The notes below the pieces were generated by a model. It saw only the letters and a list, made by a program, of their open reading frames with translations, had not been told where the DNA came from and made no database searches. 64,000 nt of DNA from Crocinitomicaceae bacterium (GTDB taxonomy: Bacteria > Bacteroidota > Bacteroidia > Flavobacteriales_D > Crocinitomicaceae): NCBI GenBank assembly GCA_029249445.1, contig JAQWHI010000013.1, forward strand, positions 245,687 to 309,686, in the 5' to 3' direction. This document shows, in pieces, positions 1 to 8,832 of the stretch; positions within the stretch are counted from its first letter, which is position 1; every line of letters starts with the position of its first letter. The translations under genes were made by a program, and so were the position numbers.

Positions 1-69
1 AATTTCTTTCAGTTCCATTCTTACTTTTGGGTCACTATCAATAATCAATATGTTAATGAACCGTTCCAT
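1..69 (-). CDS. Response regulator receiver protein, N-terminal fragment (runs off the left edge)
   Basis: Only the first 23 codons are inside the window. They read MERFINILIIDSDP followed by KVRMELKEI, the pattern of the first beta strand and acidic pocket of a CheY-like receiver domain (hydrophobic strand, then D-S-D, where the second acidic pair normally binds Mg2+). The ATG at 67-69 overlaps the stop codon of ispH, so the two are probably co-transcribed. The output domain lies outside the window, so the subfamily cannot be given. The call rests on a short motif. Confidence 0.5.
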   Translation of the reverse strand, partial: MERFINILIIDSDPKVRMELKEI

Positions 70-1280
70 TATAGGTCAATATTGTAAATTGAAATTGGGG
101 CATTGGTGAGGTCTAAAATTCTTTGGATTACAGCGTCAACCGTTGCATCGGGACATGATGCGCCTGACGTGATGATTAGTTTAATTTTATCTTTTTTTGG
201 CAAGAAACCCATGTGCCGTTTGACTTGCTTCTTATGGATGTCAAATGCGTGTACTTCATCAGCGCTCATGATTTCATCTTTCGTCTTGATGAAGAAGGTT
301 TTGAATTTATCTTCCAAAAGTTCGACCAAATGCGTTGTGTTGCTGCTGTTGTAACCTCCGATCACCACCGCTAAATCGGCTTCTACATTTAACAACTCAA
401 GTGTCGCAGATTGATTGTCGTTTGTTGCATAACAGAGTGTATCTCGGGTATCTGCAAAATGAAGCTTAATGTTGTTTTGTCCATATTTCTTCGTCATTGT
501 TTGCTTCATGAAATCAGCAATTTCTTGCGTCTCAGAAGCAAGCATTGTGGTTTGATTAACGACACCCACTTTGTTGAAATGAATCTCAGGATCAAAACCA
601 ACAGAGCAATTTTCTTGAAATACTTCAAAAAAAGCACTTGCATCGATCGTGCCGTGTATGAAATCGGCAATAATTTGAGCTTCTTTTAAATCTTTTATGA
701 CTATGGATGGAGAAGTTTCCTTGCTGTGAGAGAATGTTGCTTTTGTTTCCTCATGATTTTTTTTACCATGAATGATGACTGTGTGGTCATCTTTACCCAG
801 CTTTGCAGATCGATTCCAAACTTTCTCTACAAATGGACATGTTGTATTGTATTGATCGAAAGTAATGTTTTTTTCTTCAAGCAATTGCTTGGTTTCAACG
901 GTTGCTCCAAAAGCAGGAATGATAACAATGTCTTCACTATTAATCCGGTCCCATTCAATTAGTTGATTGCCTTGGGTGTCTTGGATGAATTGTACGCCTT
1001 GTTCTTGTAAATCGCGATTCACTTCGGGATTGTGAATCATTTGACTTAGTAAGTAAATCGTTTTGTCGGGATTCTCATTAATTGCCTTGTAGGATTTTTC
1101 TATTGCATTTTCTACTCCATAGCAAAAACCAAAATGGCGACTAATTATAAATTCTACCGACCCAAAATCCAAAATTGTTGGAGAAAAATCTTTTTTCATC
1201 GGATCCTCCAATTTTCTTTTTGCCTTTACCTTGCTAATTATTGGCGAGCGGTAGTGTGCTGGAATGTCAAATTTTTTCAT
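69..1280 (-). CDS. ispH: 4-hydroxy-3-methylbut-2-enyl diphosphate reductase
   Basis: This is the last enzyme of the MEP isoprenoid pathway. It reduces HMBPP to IPP and DMAPP with a [4Fe-4S] cluster in the cytoplasm. The three cluster cysteines are visible in HFGFCYGVENA, TTCPFVEKVW and SGASCPDATVD. The open frame extends 34 codons further upstream (to 1382), but I start it at the internal ATG at 1280 (MKKFDIPAHYRSP). The Bacteroidota long form of about 400 residues begins in just this way, and the upstream part looks like noise. The product is 403 aa. A 197-bp gap separates it from glmM upstream, and the response regulator follows with overlapping stop and start. Confidence 0.95.
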   Translation of the reverse strand: MKKFDIPAHYRSPIISKVKAKRKLEDPMKKDFSPTILDFGSVEFIISRHFGFCYGVENAIEKSYKAINENPDKTIYLLSQMIHNPEVNRDLQEQGVQFIQDTQGNQLIEWDRINSEDIVIIPAFGATVETKQLLEEKNITFDQYNTTCPFVEKVWNRSAKLGKDDHTVIIHGKKNHEETKATFSHSKETSPSIVIKDLKEAQIIADFIHGTIDASAFFEVFQENCSVGFDPEIHFNKVGVVNQTTMLASETQEIADFMKQTMTKKYGQNNIKLHFADTRDTLCYATNDNQSATLELLNVEADLAVVIGGYNSSNTTHLVELLEDKFKTFFIKTKDEIMSADEVHAFDIHKKQVKRHMGFLPKKDKIKLIITSGASCPDATVDAVIQRILDLTNAPISIYNIDL

Positions 1281-1477
1281 GCGTAATAAAGGTAATAAAA
1301 TGTCCTCGCTCAGGAAGTTCAATGCATAATTTTTGATTGAATTGTATACAATTTGAAGCGTTAAAGACAATAAATCATTCAATAGGGTAGGTTATTCGCC
1401 GCATTCAATTTGAATGATAGATAAAATTAATGCCTCAAGAATGTGCGATTGGGCTTGTCTAATAGGTTGGTTCCCGG

Positions 1478-2863
1478 TTAAAATAGCGCGTTTATTTCGT
1501 CTATAATACGATCCGCAAGTTCATTTGCCGCAGCAAGTGATTTACTTTCAGAGTAGATTCGAATTATAGGCTCAGTATTGCTTTTTCGCAAATGCACCCA
1601 CTCCTTCTCAATATAAATCTTCACTCCATCGGTTGTATCAACTTCATGATTGGCATATTTTTTCGCCATTTCAAGGAGTATCTGGTCGACATTTATTTCT
1701 GGAGTCAATTGGATTTTGTTTTTTGAAATTGTATATGCTGGATAGCTATCGCGCAATTCCGAGGCTTTCATTTTTTTCTCGGCAAGTAACGATAAAAACA
1801 ATGCGATTCCTACCAAAGAATCCCGTCCATAGTGCAGTTCAGGATAGATGATTCCTCCATTTCCTTCACCGCCAATTACAGCGTTTTCAGCTTTCATTTT
1901 TGTTACAACATTCACTTCTCCAACTGCAGAGGCGTGGTAGGTTTGCCCTCTTGCTTCGGTCACATCGCGCAGTGCGCGGGTAGAAGAGAGGTTTGAAACG
2001 CTACTTCCAGGCGTTTTACTTAAAACGTAGTCAGCAACAGCGACAAGCGTATACTCCTCTCCAAACATGCTTCCGTCTTCACAAACCATCGCCAATCGAT
2101 CAACGTCTGGATCAACTGTAAAGCCTACATCTGCGCCTTTTTCTTTTATTTCTTGAGAAAGGTCGGTTAGATGTTCTGGAAGTGGTTCTGGATTGTGTGG
2201 GAAATGTCCAGTTGGATCACAATAGAGTTTCGTAATTTTTTTTACGCCCAAGGCGTCTAACATTGCGGGAACGAATATTCCTCCTGTAGAATTTACAGCA
2301 TCTACGACAATTGAAAAATCAGCAGCTTTGATGGCCTCAAGGTTGACAATTTTTAAATTCAAAATTGCATCAATGTGTTTTTTTAAGTAGGAATCGTCAT
2401 TTGTTACGCTTCCCAAATCATCGACTTCAGCAAAGTTGAAGTCTTCATTTTCTGCGATTTTTAGAACTATTTTTCCTTCTTCTCCTGAGATGAATTCTCC
2501 TTTTTCATTCAATAATTTCAGTGCATTCCACTGTTTGGGGTTGTGGCTAGCCGTCAGAATTATTCCTCCATGTGCAGATTCCATTGGAACTGCTACTTCG
2601 ACTGTAGGGGTTGTCGATAGTCCAAGATTTACAACATCAATTCCAAGCCCAACAAGTGTTGATATAACCAAGTCTGAAATCATTTGACCGGAGATTCGAG
2701 CATCTCTCCCAATCACTACTTTAACCACTGTATTTGAATTTCTTCGGAGCAACCACGTTCCATAAGCTGATGCAAACTTCACTGCGTCAACCGGGGTTAG
2801 TCCCTGATTCACTTCGCCTCCAATGGTGCCTCGAATTCCTGAAATAGATTTGATTAGTGTCAT
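1478..2863 (-). CDS. glmM: Phosphoglucosamine mutase / phosphohexomutase
   Basis: A 461-aa alpha-D-phosphohexomutase, full family length. The catalytic serine loop TASHNPKQWN is near residue 105, the metal loop DPDVDRLA is near 253, the sugar-specificity loop GEGNGG is near 333, and the phosphate loop RKSNTEPIIRIY is near the C-terminus. In Bacteroidota this branch is annotated as GlmM, making glucosamine-1-phosphate for peptidoglycan and LPS. A phosphomannomutase or dual activity is possible and cannot be excluded from sequence. It is the last gene of a TPR-ribH-glmM operon, with 1 bp separating it from ribH. Confidence 0.88.
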   Translation of the reverse strand: MTLIKSISGIRGTIGGEVNQGLTPVDAVKFASAYGTWLLRRNSNTVVKVVIGRDARISGQMISDLVISTLVGLGIDVVNLGLSTTPTVEVAVPMESAHGGIILTASHNPKQWNALKLLNEKGEFISGEEGKIVLKIAENEDFNFAEVDDLGSVTNDDSYLKKHIDAILNLKIVNLEAIKAADFSIVVDAVNSTGGIFVPAMLDALGVKKITKLYCDPTGHFPHNPEPLPEHLTDLSQEIKEKGADVGFTVDPDVDRLAMVCEDGSMFGEEYTLVAVADYVLSKTPGSSVSNLSSTRALRDVTEARGQTYHASAVGEVNVVTKMKAENAVIGGEGNGGIIYPELHYGRDSLVGIALFLSLLAEKKMKASELRDSYPAYTISKNKIQLTPEINVDQILLEMAKKYANHEVDTTDGVKIYIEKEWVHLRKSNTEPIIRIYSESKSLAAANELADRIIDEINALF

Positions 2864-2864
2864 A

Positions 2865-3353
2865 TTAGAACGATTTTTTCAGAGCAATCATCTTTAAGCA
2901 TGTAATCGCACATTCAATTCCTTTATTGCCGTGTTTGCCTCCCGATCGATCAATTGACTGTTGCATGGTGTTGTCGGTAAGAAGACAGAATGATATTGGG
3001 GTGTTGAATTTCAAATTGACATCTTTAATCCCAAGTGTTGCTGCTTCACAGACGAAGTCAAAGTGTTTGGTTTCTCCTTGAATGACAGCGCCGATAGCTA
3101 TCACACCATCGATTGTTTCATTTTTGCACATGAATTGACTCCCCAGTGGAAGCTCATATGCACCGGGAACAAACCGAACAATTATATTCTGTTCTTTGAC
3201 TCCATTTTCTAAAAGTGCATTTTTTGCACCTTCTAGCAAATTTAGGGTGATTGAATCGTTCCATTCAGAAACAACAATGCCGATCTTAAAATCGGCACCG
3301 CTAGGAATTACTTCCTTGTTATATTCTGATAAATTACGACCTTCTGTAGCCAT
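2865..3353 (-). CDS. ribH: 6,7-dimethyl-8-ribityllumazine synthase
   Basis: The penultimate step of riboflavin synthesis: it condenses ArPy (5-amino-6-ribitylamino-uracil) with 3,4-dihydroxy-2-butanone-4-phosphate. At 162 aa it has normal family length. Visible motifs are the substrate-binding W-N-D stretch (VVSEWNDSIT), the PGAYELP loop and the GAVIQGETKHFDFV segment, which carries the phosphate-binding residues and the catalytic His. It lies 10 bp after the TPR protein and 1 bp before glmM on the minus strand. This arrangement suggests co-transcription rather than a dedicated riboflavin operon. Confidence 0.96.
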   Translation of the reverse strand: MATEGRNLSEYNKEVIPSGADFKIGIVVSEWNDSITLNLLEGAKNALLENGVKEQNIIVRFVPGAYELPLGSQFMCKNETIDGVIAIGAVIQGETKHFDFVCEAATLGIKDVNLKFNTPISFCLLTDNTMQQSIDRSGGKHGNKGIECAITCLKMIALKKSF

Positions 3354-3363
3354 AGTTTACGTT

Positions 3364-4005
3364 TTATTTTGTCGTTTTATTGTTTGCTCTTGCATAATAA
3401 CGCTCAATTTGATTTTCACGTGCAAAGTCAGCGTAATTGTCCATGATTGTTTTGTAATTTGTCGAAGCAATATCAAAGTTGTTCAACGCTTCAGCGCACA
3501 AACCAGCTTTCTTTAGGTAGATTGGGGCTGTAAGGTCATTTTCTTGCATTTCTGCTGCTTCCATGTATTTTTCAAATGCCGAATCGTACTGTTCCATATC
3601 AGAATAGCAGTCTCCTTGCAAACCGATGGCCATTACTTTGACATACGTATCTTCAACACTAATATCCTCCAACTCTTGAAGTGCTTTTTTGAATTCACTT
3701 TTGGACATCAATTGACGTGCATAAACGAACTGAGCAATTTCACCACCGATGTATCCATTGTACTTGTCCTTGATTGGCTTTAAAGATTCAAGCGCTGCAT
3801 CCGTCGAATCGGCAACAGCTAAATTTAGACCAGGCCAGTATTTACCTTTAGATTCTTCATTTTTTGGTGTCCAAACAAATTGGAGATAAATGAAATAACC
3901 TAGTGCGAGTAATGCTGCACTTCCTACAATAAGCGTGATTAAACGTAACTTCTTGTTCGTTTTAAATTGATTCTTTAATTCTTCTCCTGTAATATTTTCT
4001 AACAT
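3364..4005 (-). CDS. Membrane-anchored tetratricopeptide repeat protein (YfgM-like)
   Basis: A 213-aa protein with a cytoplasmic N-terminal tail of about 20 residues, one transmembrane helix (residues about 21-42, LRLITLIVGSAALLALGYF) and a periplasmic part. The periplasmic part contains TPR-like helix pairs, for example YVKVMAIGLQGDCYSDMEQYDSAFEKY. The topology matches the YfgM / TPR-21 family, which in other bacteria works as an ancillary periplasmic chaperone near the Sec translocon. No specific partner can be read here. It is the first gene of the operon with ribH and glmM, with a likely promoter box 19 nt upstream. Confidence 0.75.
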   Translation of the reverse strand: MLENITGEELKNQFKTNKKLRLITLIVGSAALLALGYFIYLQFVWTPKNEESKGKYWPGLNLAVADSTDAALESLKPIKDKYNGYIGGEIAQFVYARQLMSKSEFKKALQELEDISVEDTYVKVMAIGLQGDCYSDMEQYDSAFEKYMEAAEMQENDLTAPIYLKKAGLCAEALNNFDIASTNYKTIMDNYADFARENQIERYYARANNKTTK

Positions 4006-4024
4006 TGCACTAAATTATGACGAG

Positions 4025-4032
4025 CAAAAATA
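4025..4032 (-). promoter_or_regulatory. Bacteroidota-type -7 box for the TPR-ribH-glmM operon
   Basis: On the minus strand the sequence reads TATTTTTG, a perfect match to TAnnTTTG, 19 nt before the ATG at 4005. A clear -33 TTTG is not visible at 19-nt spacing. Confidence 0.5.
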
Positions 4033-4101
4033 GTTTTTTTTTTCGATAAAGAAGTAAGTGATGATGGAAGATATTGAGCAAATTCAACTAATTTTACATT
4101 G

Positions 4102-5229
4102 ATGCATCTACAAAACTTACATCTGATCAATTTTAAAAATTATGAGGAGGCTGAAATAATGCTCTCTGAAGGAGTAAATTGTTTTGTTGGCGACAATGGT
4201 GCAGGTAAGACAAATGTACTTGATGCGGTGCATTACTTGAGCATTTGTAAATCCTACATGAATGTGATTGACCGTCAAAACATACGTTTTGATCAGCCCT
4301 TTTTTTCGATTCAAGGAAATTGGTTCAAAGATGAAGTTTATACGGGAATTCATTGTGCTGTAAAACTTGGAGCAAAAAAAGTGTTTCGCAGAAACAAAAA
4401 AGAGTACGAAAAGCTTGCGGACCATATTGGTCAATTTCCTGCAGTGATGATTTCTCCTTACGACCGTGATCTAATTTCAGAGGGAAGTGAATTGCGCCGA
4501 AAGTGGATGGATGGGATTATTTCCCAATTCGACAGGACGTATTTAGAGTCAATTCAGAAATATTCAAAAGTACTAGCGCAGCGCAATGCACTGTTGAAGA
4601 ACATGGCCGAGCACCGTCTGTTTGATGCTGAATCAATTGAGGTATGGAACCATCAGATGATTGAATTGGGACATCGCATATACGACAAGCGCAAAGCATT
4701 TTTAAATGAATTTATTCCTGTTTTTCAAAGGCATTATGATGCAATCGGTCATGTGAATGAAGAGGTTCATCTGGTGTATAAATCCCAATTAAATGATGCT
4801 TCTTTTGTAGATTTACTGAAGCAGTTTGAGCGCAAAGATGCGATCACGCGTTATTCAAATGCTGGAACGCATAGGGACGATCTCATTTTTCAAATCAAAG
4901 GACATCCGGTAAAGAAATTTGGTTCTCAAGGGCAACAAAAATCATTTATCATTGCATTGAGGTTGGCACAATATGAGTGGTTGAAGACTCATTTAAAAAC
5001 ACTACCTGTTTTGCTACTCGATGATATTTTTGATAAATTAGATCACAATAGGGTGGAGCGCCTGATGAAATTGGTGAGCGATCAATTTTTTGGACAAGTA
5101 TTGGTAACGGATACAGATATTGATCGTGTTGAGAAAATATTTTCTGCAAGCAATCTCCCCTGCAAAGTATTTACAGTTCAGAATGGACAAGTAAATGAAA
5201 AAGTAGAAAAACTGACAATGAATGAGTGA
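4102..5229 (+). CDS. recF: DNA replication and repair protein RecF
   Basis: An SMC-like ABC ATPase that loads RecA at gaps by working with RecO and RecR. At 375 aa it has normal length. Walker A is GDNGAGKTNVLDA (residues about 32-44), the ABC signature is GSQGQQKSF near residue 274, and Walker B is LLLDDIFDKLD near residue 305. I use the ATG at 4102. An in-frame TTG one codon upstream is possible but adds nothing. The gene is divergent from the TPR operon across 96 bp and overlaps the DUF721 gene by 8 bp, a pairing common in Bacteroidota. Confidence 0.95.
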   Translation: MHLQNLHLINFKNYEEAEIMLSEGVNCFVGDNGAGKTNVLDAVHYLSICKSYMNVIDRQNIRFDQPFFSIQGNWFKDEVYTGIHCAVKLGAKKVFRRNKKEYEKLADHIGQFPAVMISPYDRDLISEGSELRRKWMDGIISQFDRTYLESIQKYSKVLAQRNALLKNMAEHRLFDAESIEVWNHQMIELGHRIYDKRKAFLNEFIPVFQRHYDAIGHVNEEVHLVYKSQLNDASFVDLLKQFERKDAITRYSNAGTHRDDLIFQIKGHPVKKFGSQGQQKSFIIALRLAQYEWLKTHLKTLPVLLLDDIFDKLDHNRVERLMKLVSDQFFGQVLVTDTDIDRVEKIFSASNLPCKVFTVQNGQVNEKVEKLTMNE

Positions 5230-5524
5230 TTTAAAGCGCACATCTAACGAAGCTCCTTTAAAGGAAGTGTTGGACCGATGGCTGAAGGCTTATGGGTATG
5301 ACGGTAAAATGAAAGAAATGGATGTTTTGGAAGCATGGCCCGAAATGATGGGAACTGCTGTAGCGAATCGAACGTCTGAAATCTACATTAAAAACAAGAA
5401 ACTTTTTTTGAAGATGGATTCTTCCGTCATGCGTGAAGAACTGTCATATGGCAAAGACGTTATCATCCAGCGTGTGAATGAAAAAGCAGGCGCCGAGATC
5501 ATTACTGATGTTTGGTTTGGTTAG
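5222..5524 (+). CDS. DUF721 (DciA-like) domain protein
   Basis: A 100-aa protein that is almost entirely a DUF721 domain: the LKEVLDRWLKAYG helix, the W-P-E-M-M-G core, IYIKNKKLFLKMDSSVMREEL, and a hydrophobic C-terminal beta strand ending in DVWFG. DUF721 proteins include DciA, which loads the replicative helicase in many bacteria. A role for this one in replication is inference, supported by its 8-bp overlap with recF. Translation is probably coupled to recF. Confidence 0.85.
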   Translation: MSDLKRTSNEAPLKEVLDRWLKAYGYDGKMKEMDVLEAWPEMMGTAVANRTSEIYIKNKKLFLKMDSSVMREELSYGKDVIIQRVNEKAGAEIITDVWFG

Positions 5525-5549
5525 TACGCCTGTTTTAACGACCACTAAA

Positions 5550-6341
5550 TCACTCAATCACAACACTTTTTCTGCTACTGCTATATGCACTGAAAAAACC
5601 AAGTGCTCCATTGTCCCAATTGCTGTCGGGATTGCCCGGTGCTGAAGAACCGCCTCCCGTAGCGTTGGAAATCGCTTGCCCGTAGTATGAGTATATTTTT
5701 TCATCCACAGTTCTGAAGTGCATGTGAACTGTGTCCCCAAATTCGAATAGGCTTCTTCCGAACAAAGGGCGTTCCACGTAGTTGCCATTGACAAGTGCAT
5801 CATCTTGTTGTAGAATATCTGTTAGCTCTGACCATTCCTTACTATTTACACCGAGTGTAATTAGATGGAAATCTGTCTGATCAGCGGGATCTTGGTAGTT
5901 TAGAAAAGGTGCGTAACCTGCATCTGCTCCAAAAATTGATGGAAAAAACTCATAAGTAATATCATCAATTAAAACTGGTGTTCGCATTTCGCACGTTGCT
6001 GAAAAAGTTTCTCCATTTGCTTGAACAGAAAGTGTATATTCTGTATCAAATTCTGGGGCATAGTTTTCGAGTATATAAATACCTGCTTCCAATAAAGGAA
6101 CATTTGTAGTCAATCCATTTACATCAGTAATGGTGACGTCAGCATTATTTACTGTTTGAGAGGCATCTGAATTGAAATAGCTTGAAGTATTTGTAATTCG
6201 AACTACAACTGTACTATCCTCTGCAGTGTAGTTTCCTTCAATTACTGTTTGTGGGTTTGATTCGTTAAGATCCACATCAATCACCTTCTGACAGGAGAAA
6301 ACGAGTAAAGTGCATGAAAAGAGAAGTGCTAATTTTTTCAT
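5550..6341 (-). CDS. DUF4249 family outer-membrane-associated lipoprotein
   Basis: A 263-aa protein with a lipoprotein signal peptide (MKKLALLFSCTLLVFSC, cleavage before Cys17). It then shows the DUF4249 pattern: a VIDVDL start, Ig-like beta strands (NADVTITDVNG, YTLSVQANGETFSATCEM), and a C-terminal G-N-P-x-S-N-W region. The gene starts 1 bp after the stop of the TonB receptor, a typical DUF4249 setting. The protein is presumably a surface lipoprotein accessory to that receptor. The substrate is unknown. Confidence 0.85.
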   Translation of the reverse strand: MKKLALLFSCTLLVFSCQKVIDVDLNESNPQTVIEGNYTAEDSTVVVRITNTSSYFNSDASQTVNNADVTITDVNGLTTNVPLLEAGIYILENYAPEFDTEYTLSVQANGETFSATCEMRTPVLIDDITYEFFPSIFGADAGYAPFLNYQDPADQTDFHLITLGVNSKEWSELTDILQQDDALVNGNYVERPLFGRSLFEFGDTVHMHFRTVDEKIYSYYGQAISNATGGGSSAPGNPDSNWDNGALGFFSAYSSSRKSVVIE

Positions 6342-6342
6342 C

Positions 6343-8664
6343 TTATTTGAAATTAAAGTTGTAAGTGATCGAAGGAATTATCTTGAATAAAGTTGTTTGA
6401 ACGGCCTCTGTTTGAGTCGGATCGTTTTCAGCTTCTTGGAATGTGATTGTGTACGCATTTTCTCGATTGTATGCGTTGTATATTGATACATTTAAGTTGT
6501 GCTCAAATTTTTCTCTTTCCTTGAAGTAGAATGTCGCACCTAAATCCAAACGGTGGTAGTCAGGCATTCGATAACCATTTCTCTCGGTATAATATGGAAT
6601 CACTGTGCCGTTCAATTCATATTTTCCAGACGGGAATGTGACGGCATCTCCAGTGTAATAGATCCAAGCTGCCGACAAAGCAACTCGCTCAGTTAAGTTG
6701 TACATTGTAACAAGAGAAATATCATGAATTCTGTCTTGTCTTGCTGAGAACTCTCTACCATTATCAATAGCATCAAATGTTCGCAGTGCACGGGATAGTG
6801 TGTAGCTCAACCATCCTGTAAATTTCCCTTTTTTCTTTTGCAATTGTAGCTCCAATCCATACGATCTTCCTTTTCCGTAAACAAATTCTCCTTCAATGAG
6901 TTCATTGAGGAAGTTGCTTGCTCCAGTTCTGTAGTCGATCTGATTTTGCAAGGCTTTGTAATACACTTCACCTGTGAAAGAGAACATATTTTTATTGAAG
7001 TTTTGGTAATACCCAATTGCTATTTGATCTGCAAGCTGTGGCAGTACATTGTTTGAGCTTGGAACCCAAATATCTGTTGGGCTACTGGTAGTTGAATTGG
7101 TCACTCGGTGCAAGTATTGCAGATTTCGGTTGTACCCCAATTTAATGGAATTGTTCTCGGAGAGAATATAACTAATTGAGAACCTTGGTTCCAACCCGTG
7201 GTGAAGGGCTATTGATTCTCCTCTGCTGTATTCTGTGGAGTTGGTAAGTACACCATTTCCATCAAATTCATATGCTGTACCATCTCCCATTAAGTTGAAA
7301 GCAGAATAACGCAAACCGTACATTAAACTCCATCTTGAACCAATTTTCATGTCGTTCTGAATGTACGCAGCTGCTTCTAGTCCATAGCGCGTGTCAAGTA
7401 CTATAGGGTTAAACGATGAATTTCCTCCCGATAGTTCTCCTGGTTTAAAGGTGTGGTAAATTGCATTGACACCAAATTTCATTTTGTTATTGCTATTCAA
7501 GAAATAATCAAAATCTTGTTTGAAATTGATATCGTTGATCGAAGATGATATTCCAAAACCATCCTCTCCCGAGCCTACATTAAATCCATAATCAAAATCA
7601 GAGTAGGCGATTGAGGTGTTGGAAAATAGCTTATTACTAAACAGGTGATTCCAACGTATTGTACCGGTTGCATTCCCCCAATTAAATCCAAAGGCGTCAT
7701 TAATTCCGAGTACGTCGCGTCCAAAATAACCTGACAAGAAGATTCGGTCTTTATCACCCAATCGGTAGTTTGCCTTGGCATTCAAATCATAGAAAAATAG
7801 CTGAGTTTGGTTGATAGAGGTGTCTTTAGATAATTTTAGAAATAAATCAGCATAACTTCTTCTACCAGACACGATAAAGGACCCCTTGTCTTTTACAATT
7901 GGTGCTTCGACAGTCAATCGTGATGAAATAAGTCCAATTCCTCCTGACATACCAAATTTCTTTTTGTTTCCATCACGCATTTTGACATCCATGACAGATG
8001 ATGCACGTCCGCCGTATTCGGCTGGAATTCCCGATTTGTATAGAGAAACGTCTTTGATCGCATCTGAGTTGAAAACAGAGAAGAAGCCAAGTAGGTGAGA
8101 TGCGTTGTAGACGTTTGCTTCGTCAAGTAATATTAGATTTTGGTCCGCACCACCGCCACGTACAAAAAAACCTGCGTTACCTTCGCCTGCACCTTTCACT
8201 CCTGGTGTCAATTGAAGTGTTTTCATGATGTCTTTTTCTCCAAATAACACAGGGATGGTTTCTATATCTTTTGGATCAAGACGCGTCACATCCATTCCAG
8301 AACCAGTGATGTTTTCATTTTCTTTTTGCGCTTTGACTTCAACCTCTTCGATGTTTTGAACGTCCTTTGGAATGTCAAGTTCGACTTTCAGTTCAATGTC
8401 CTTATTTAGTTCGACAACTGTTTCTTTTGATTCAAACCCTGTAGAGCGGAAAATTAGTGTGTAAGTACCTTTTTCGAGTGTCAGTGAGAAAAAACCATAG
8501 GCATTGGAAATGGCTCCAACGTTTGTTAGTTCTTTTACTTTGATCATTCCGCCGTAGAGGTCTTCGCCATTGGTGGCGTCTTTTAGAGTTCCACTGATTG
8601 TGAACTTTTGAGCAGAAGTTGTTAGCGCCGTAAATACAATTAAGCAGGAGATAAGGTATTTCAT
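6343..8664 (-). CDS. TonB-dependent receptor with N-terminal carboxypeptidase-regulatory-like domain
   Basis: A 773-aa outer-membrane transporter. A signal peptide (residues 1-18) is followed by a carboxypeptidase-D regulatory-like beta sandwich (about 20-105). Then come the plug domain (about 120-230; LQLTPGVKGAGEGNAGFFVRGGG, LLDEANVYNASHLLGFFSVF) and a beta barrel ending in an aromatic residue close to the C-terminus (SITYNFNFK). It is smaller than SusC-type receptors. The downstream partner is DUF4249 rather than SusD, so glycan uptake is not implied. Iron complexes, vitamins or peptides are all possible. It is the lead gene of a two-gene operon with a leader of roughly 90 nt. Confidence 0.92.
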   Translation of the reverse strand: MKYLISCLIVFTALTTSAQKFTISGTLKDATNGEDLYGGMIKVKELTNVGAISNAYGFFSLTLEKGTYTLIFRSTGFESKETVVELNKDIELKVELDIPKDVQNIEEVEVKAQKENENITGSGMDVTRLDPKDIETIPVLFGEKDIMKTLQLTPGVKGAGEGNAGFFVRGGGADQNLILLDEANVYNASHLLGFFSVFNSDAIKDVSLYKSGIPAEYGGRASSVMDVKMRDGNKKKFGMSGGIGLISSRLTVEAPIVKDKGSFIVSGRRSYADLFLKLSKDTSINQTQLFFYDLNAKANYRLGDKDRIFLSGYFGRDVLGINDAFGFNWGNATGTIRWNHLFSNKLFSNTSIAYSDFDYGFNVGSGEDGFGISSSINDINFKQDFDYFLNSNNKMKFGVNAIYHTFKPGELSGGNSSFNPIVLDTRYGLEAAAYIQNDMKIGSRWSLMYGLRYSAFNLMGDGTAYEFDGNGVLTNSTEYSRGESIALHHGLEPRFSISYILSENNSIKLGYNRNLQYLHRVTNSTTSSPTDIWVPSSNNVLPQLADQIAIGYYQNFNKNMFSFTGEVYYKALQNQIDYRTGASNFLNELIEGEFVYGKGRSYGLELQLQKKKGKFTGWLSYTLSRALRTFDAIDNGREFSARQDRIHDISLVTMYNLTERVALSAAWIYYTGDAVTFPSGKYELNGTVIPYYTERNGYRMPDYHRLDLGATFYFKEREKFEHNLNVSIYNAYNRENAYTITFQEAENDPTQTEAVQTTLFKIIPSITYNFNFK

Positions 8665-8762
8665 CTAATTCGTTTGTTTTTTGTTCTTACCGACAACAAT
8701 CTGCCATAACGCACCTCTTAAACTGGTCTGTTAGGTTCCTACAACAGAAATGGTTGTGGTCA

Positions 8763-8770
8763 CAAAGATA
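8763..8770 (-). promoter_or_regulatory. Bacteroidota-type -7 box for the TonB receptor operon
   Basis: The minus strand reads TATCTTTG, a perfect TAnnTTTG, 98 nt before the receptor ATG at 8664. It implies an untranslated leader of roughly 90 nt. Within that leader 8728-8747 can form a small imperfect hairpin (CTGTT...AACAG). No -33 box is evident. Confidence 0.45.
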
Positions 8771-8832
8771 ATTCATAAAACCTCATTTTGTTTTATGAAA
8801 TGCTATAAAATGTTAAACAGATTAAAACCGGA

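Noticed and set aside
1281..1382. 34-codon N-terminal extension of ispH
   Set aside because: The residues are unlike known IspH and the Bacteroidota form starts MKKFDIP at 1280.
8728..8747. Small hairpin in the leader of the TonB receptor gene as a riboswitch
   Set aside because: The stem is short and bulged and no known riboswitch core could be recognised. A search with Rfam models would be needed.
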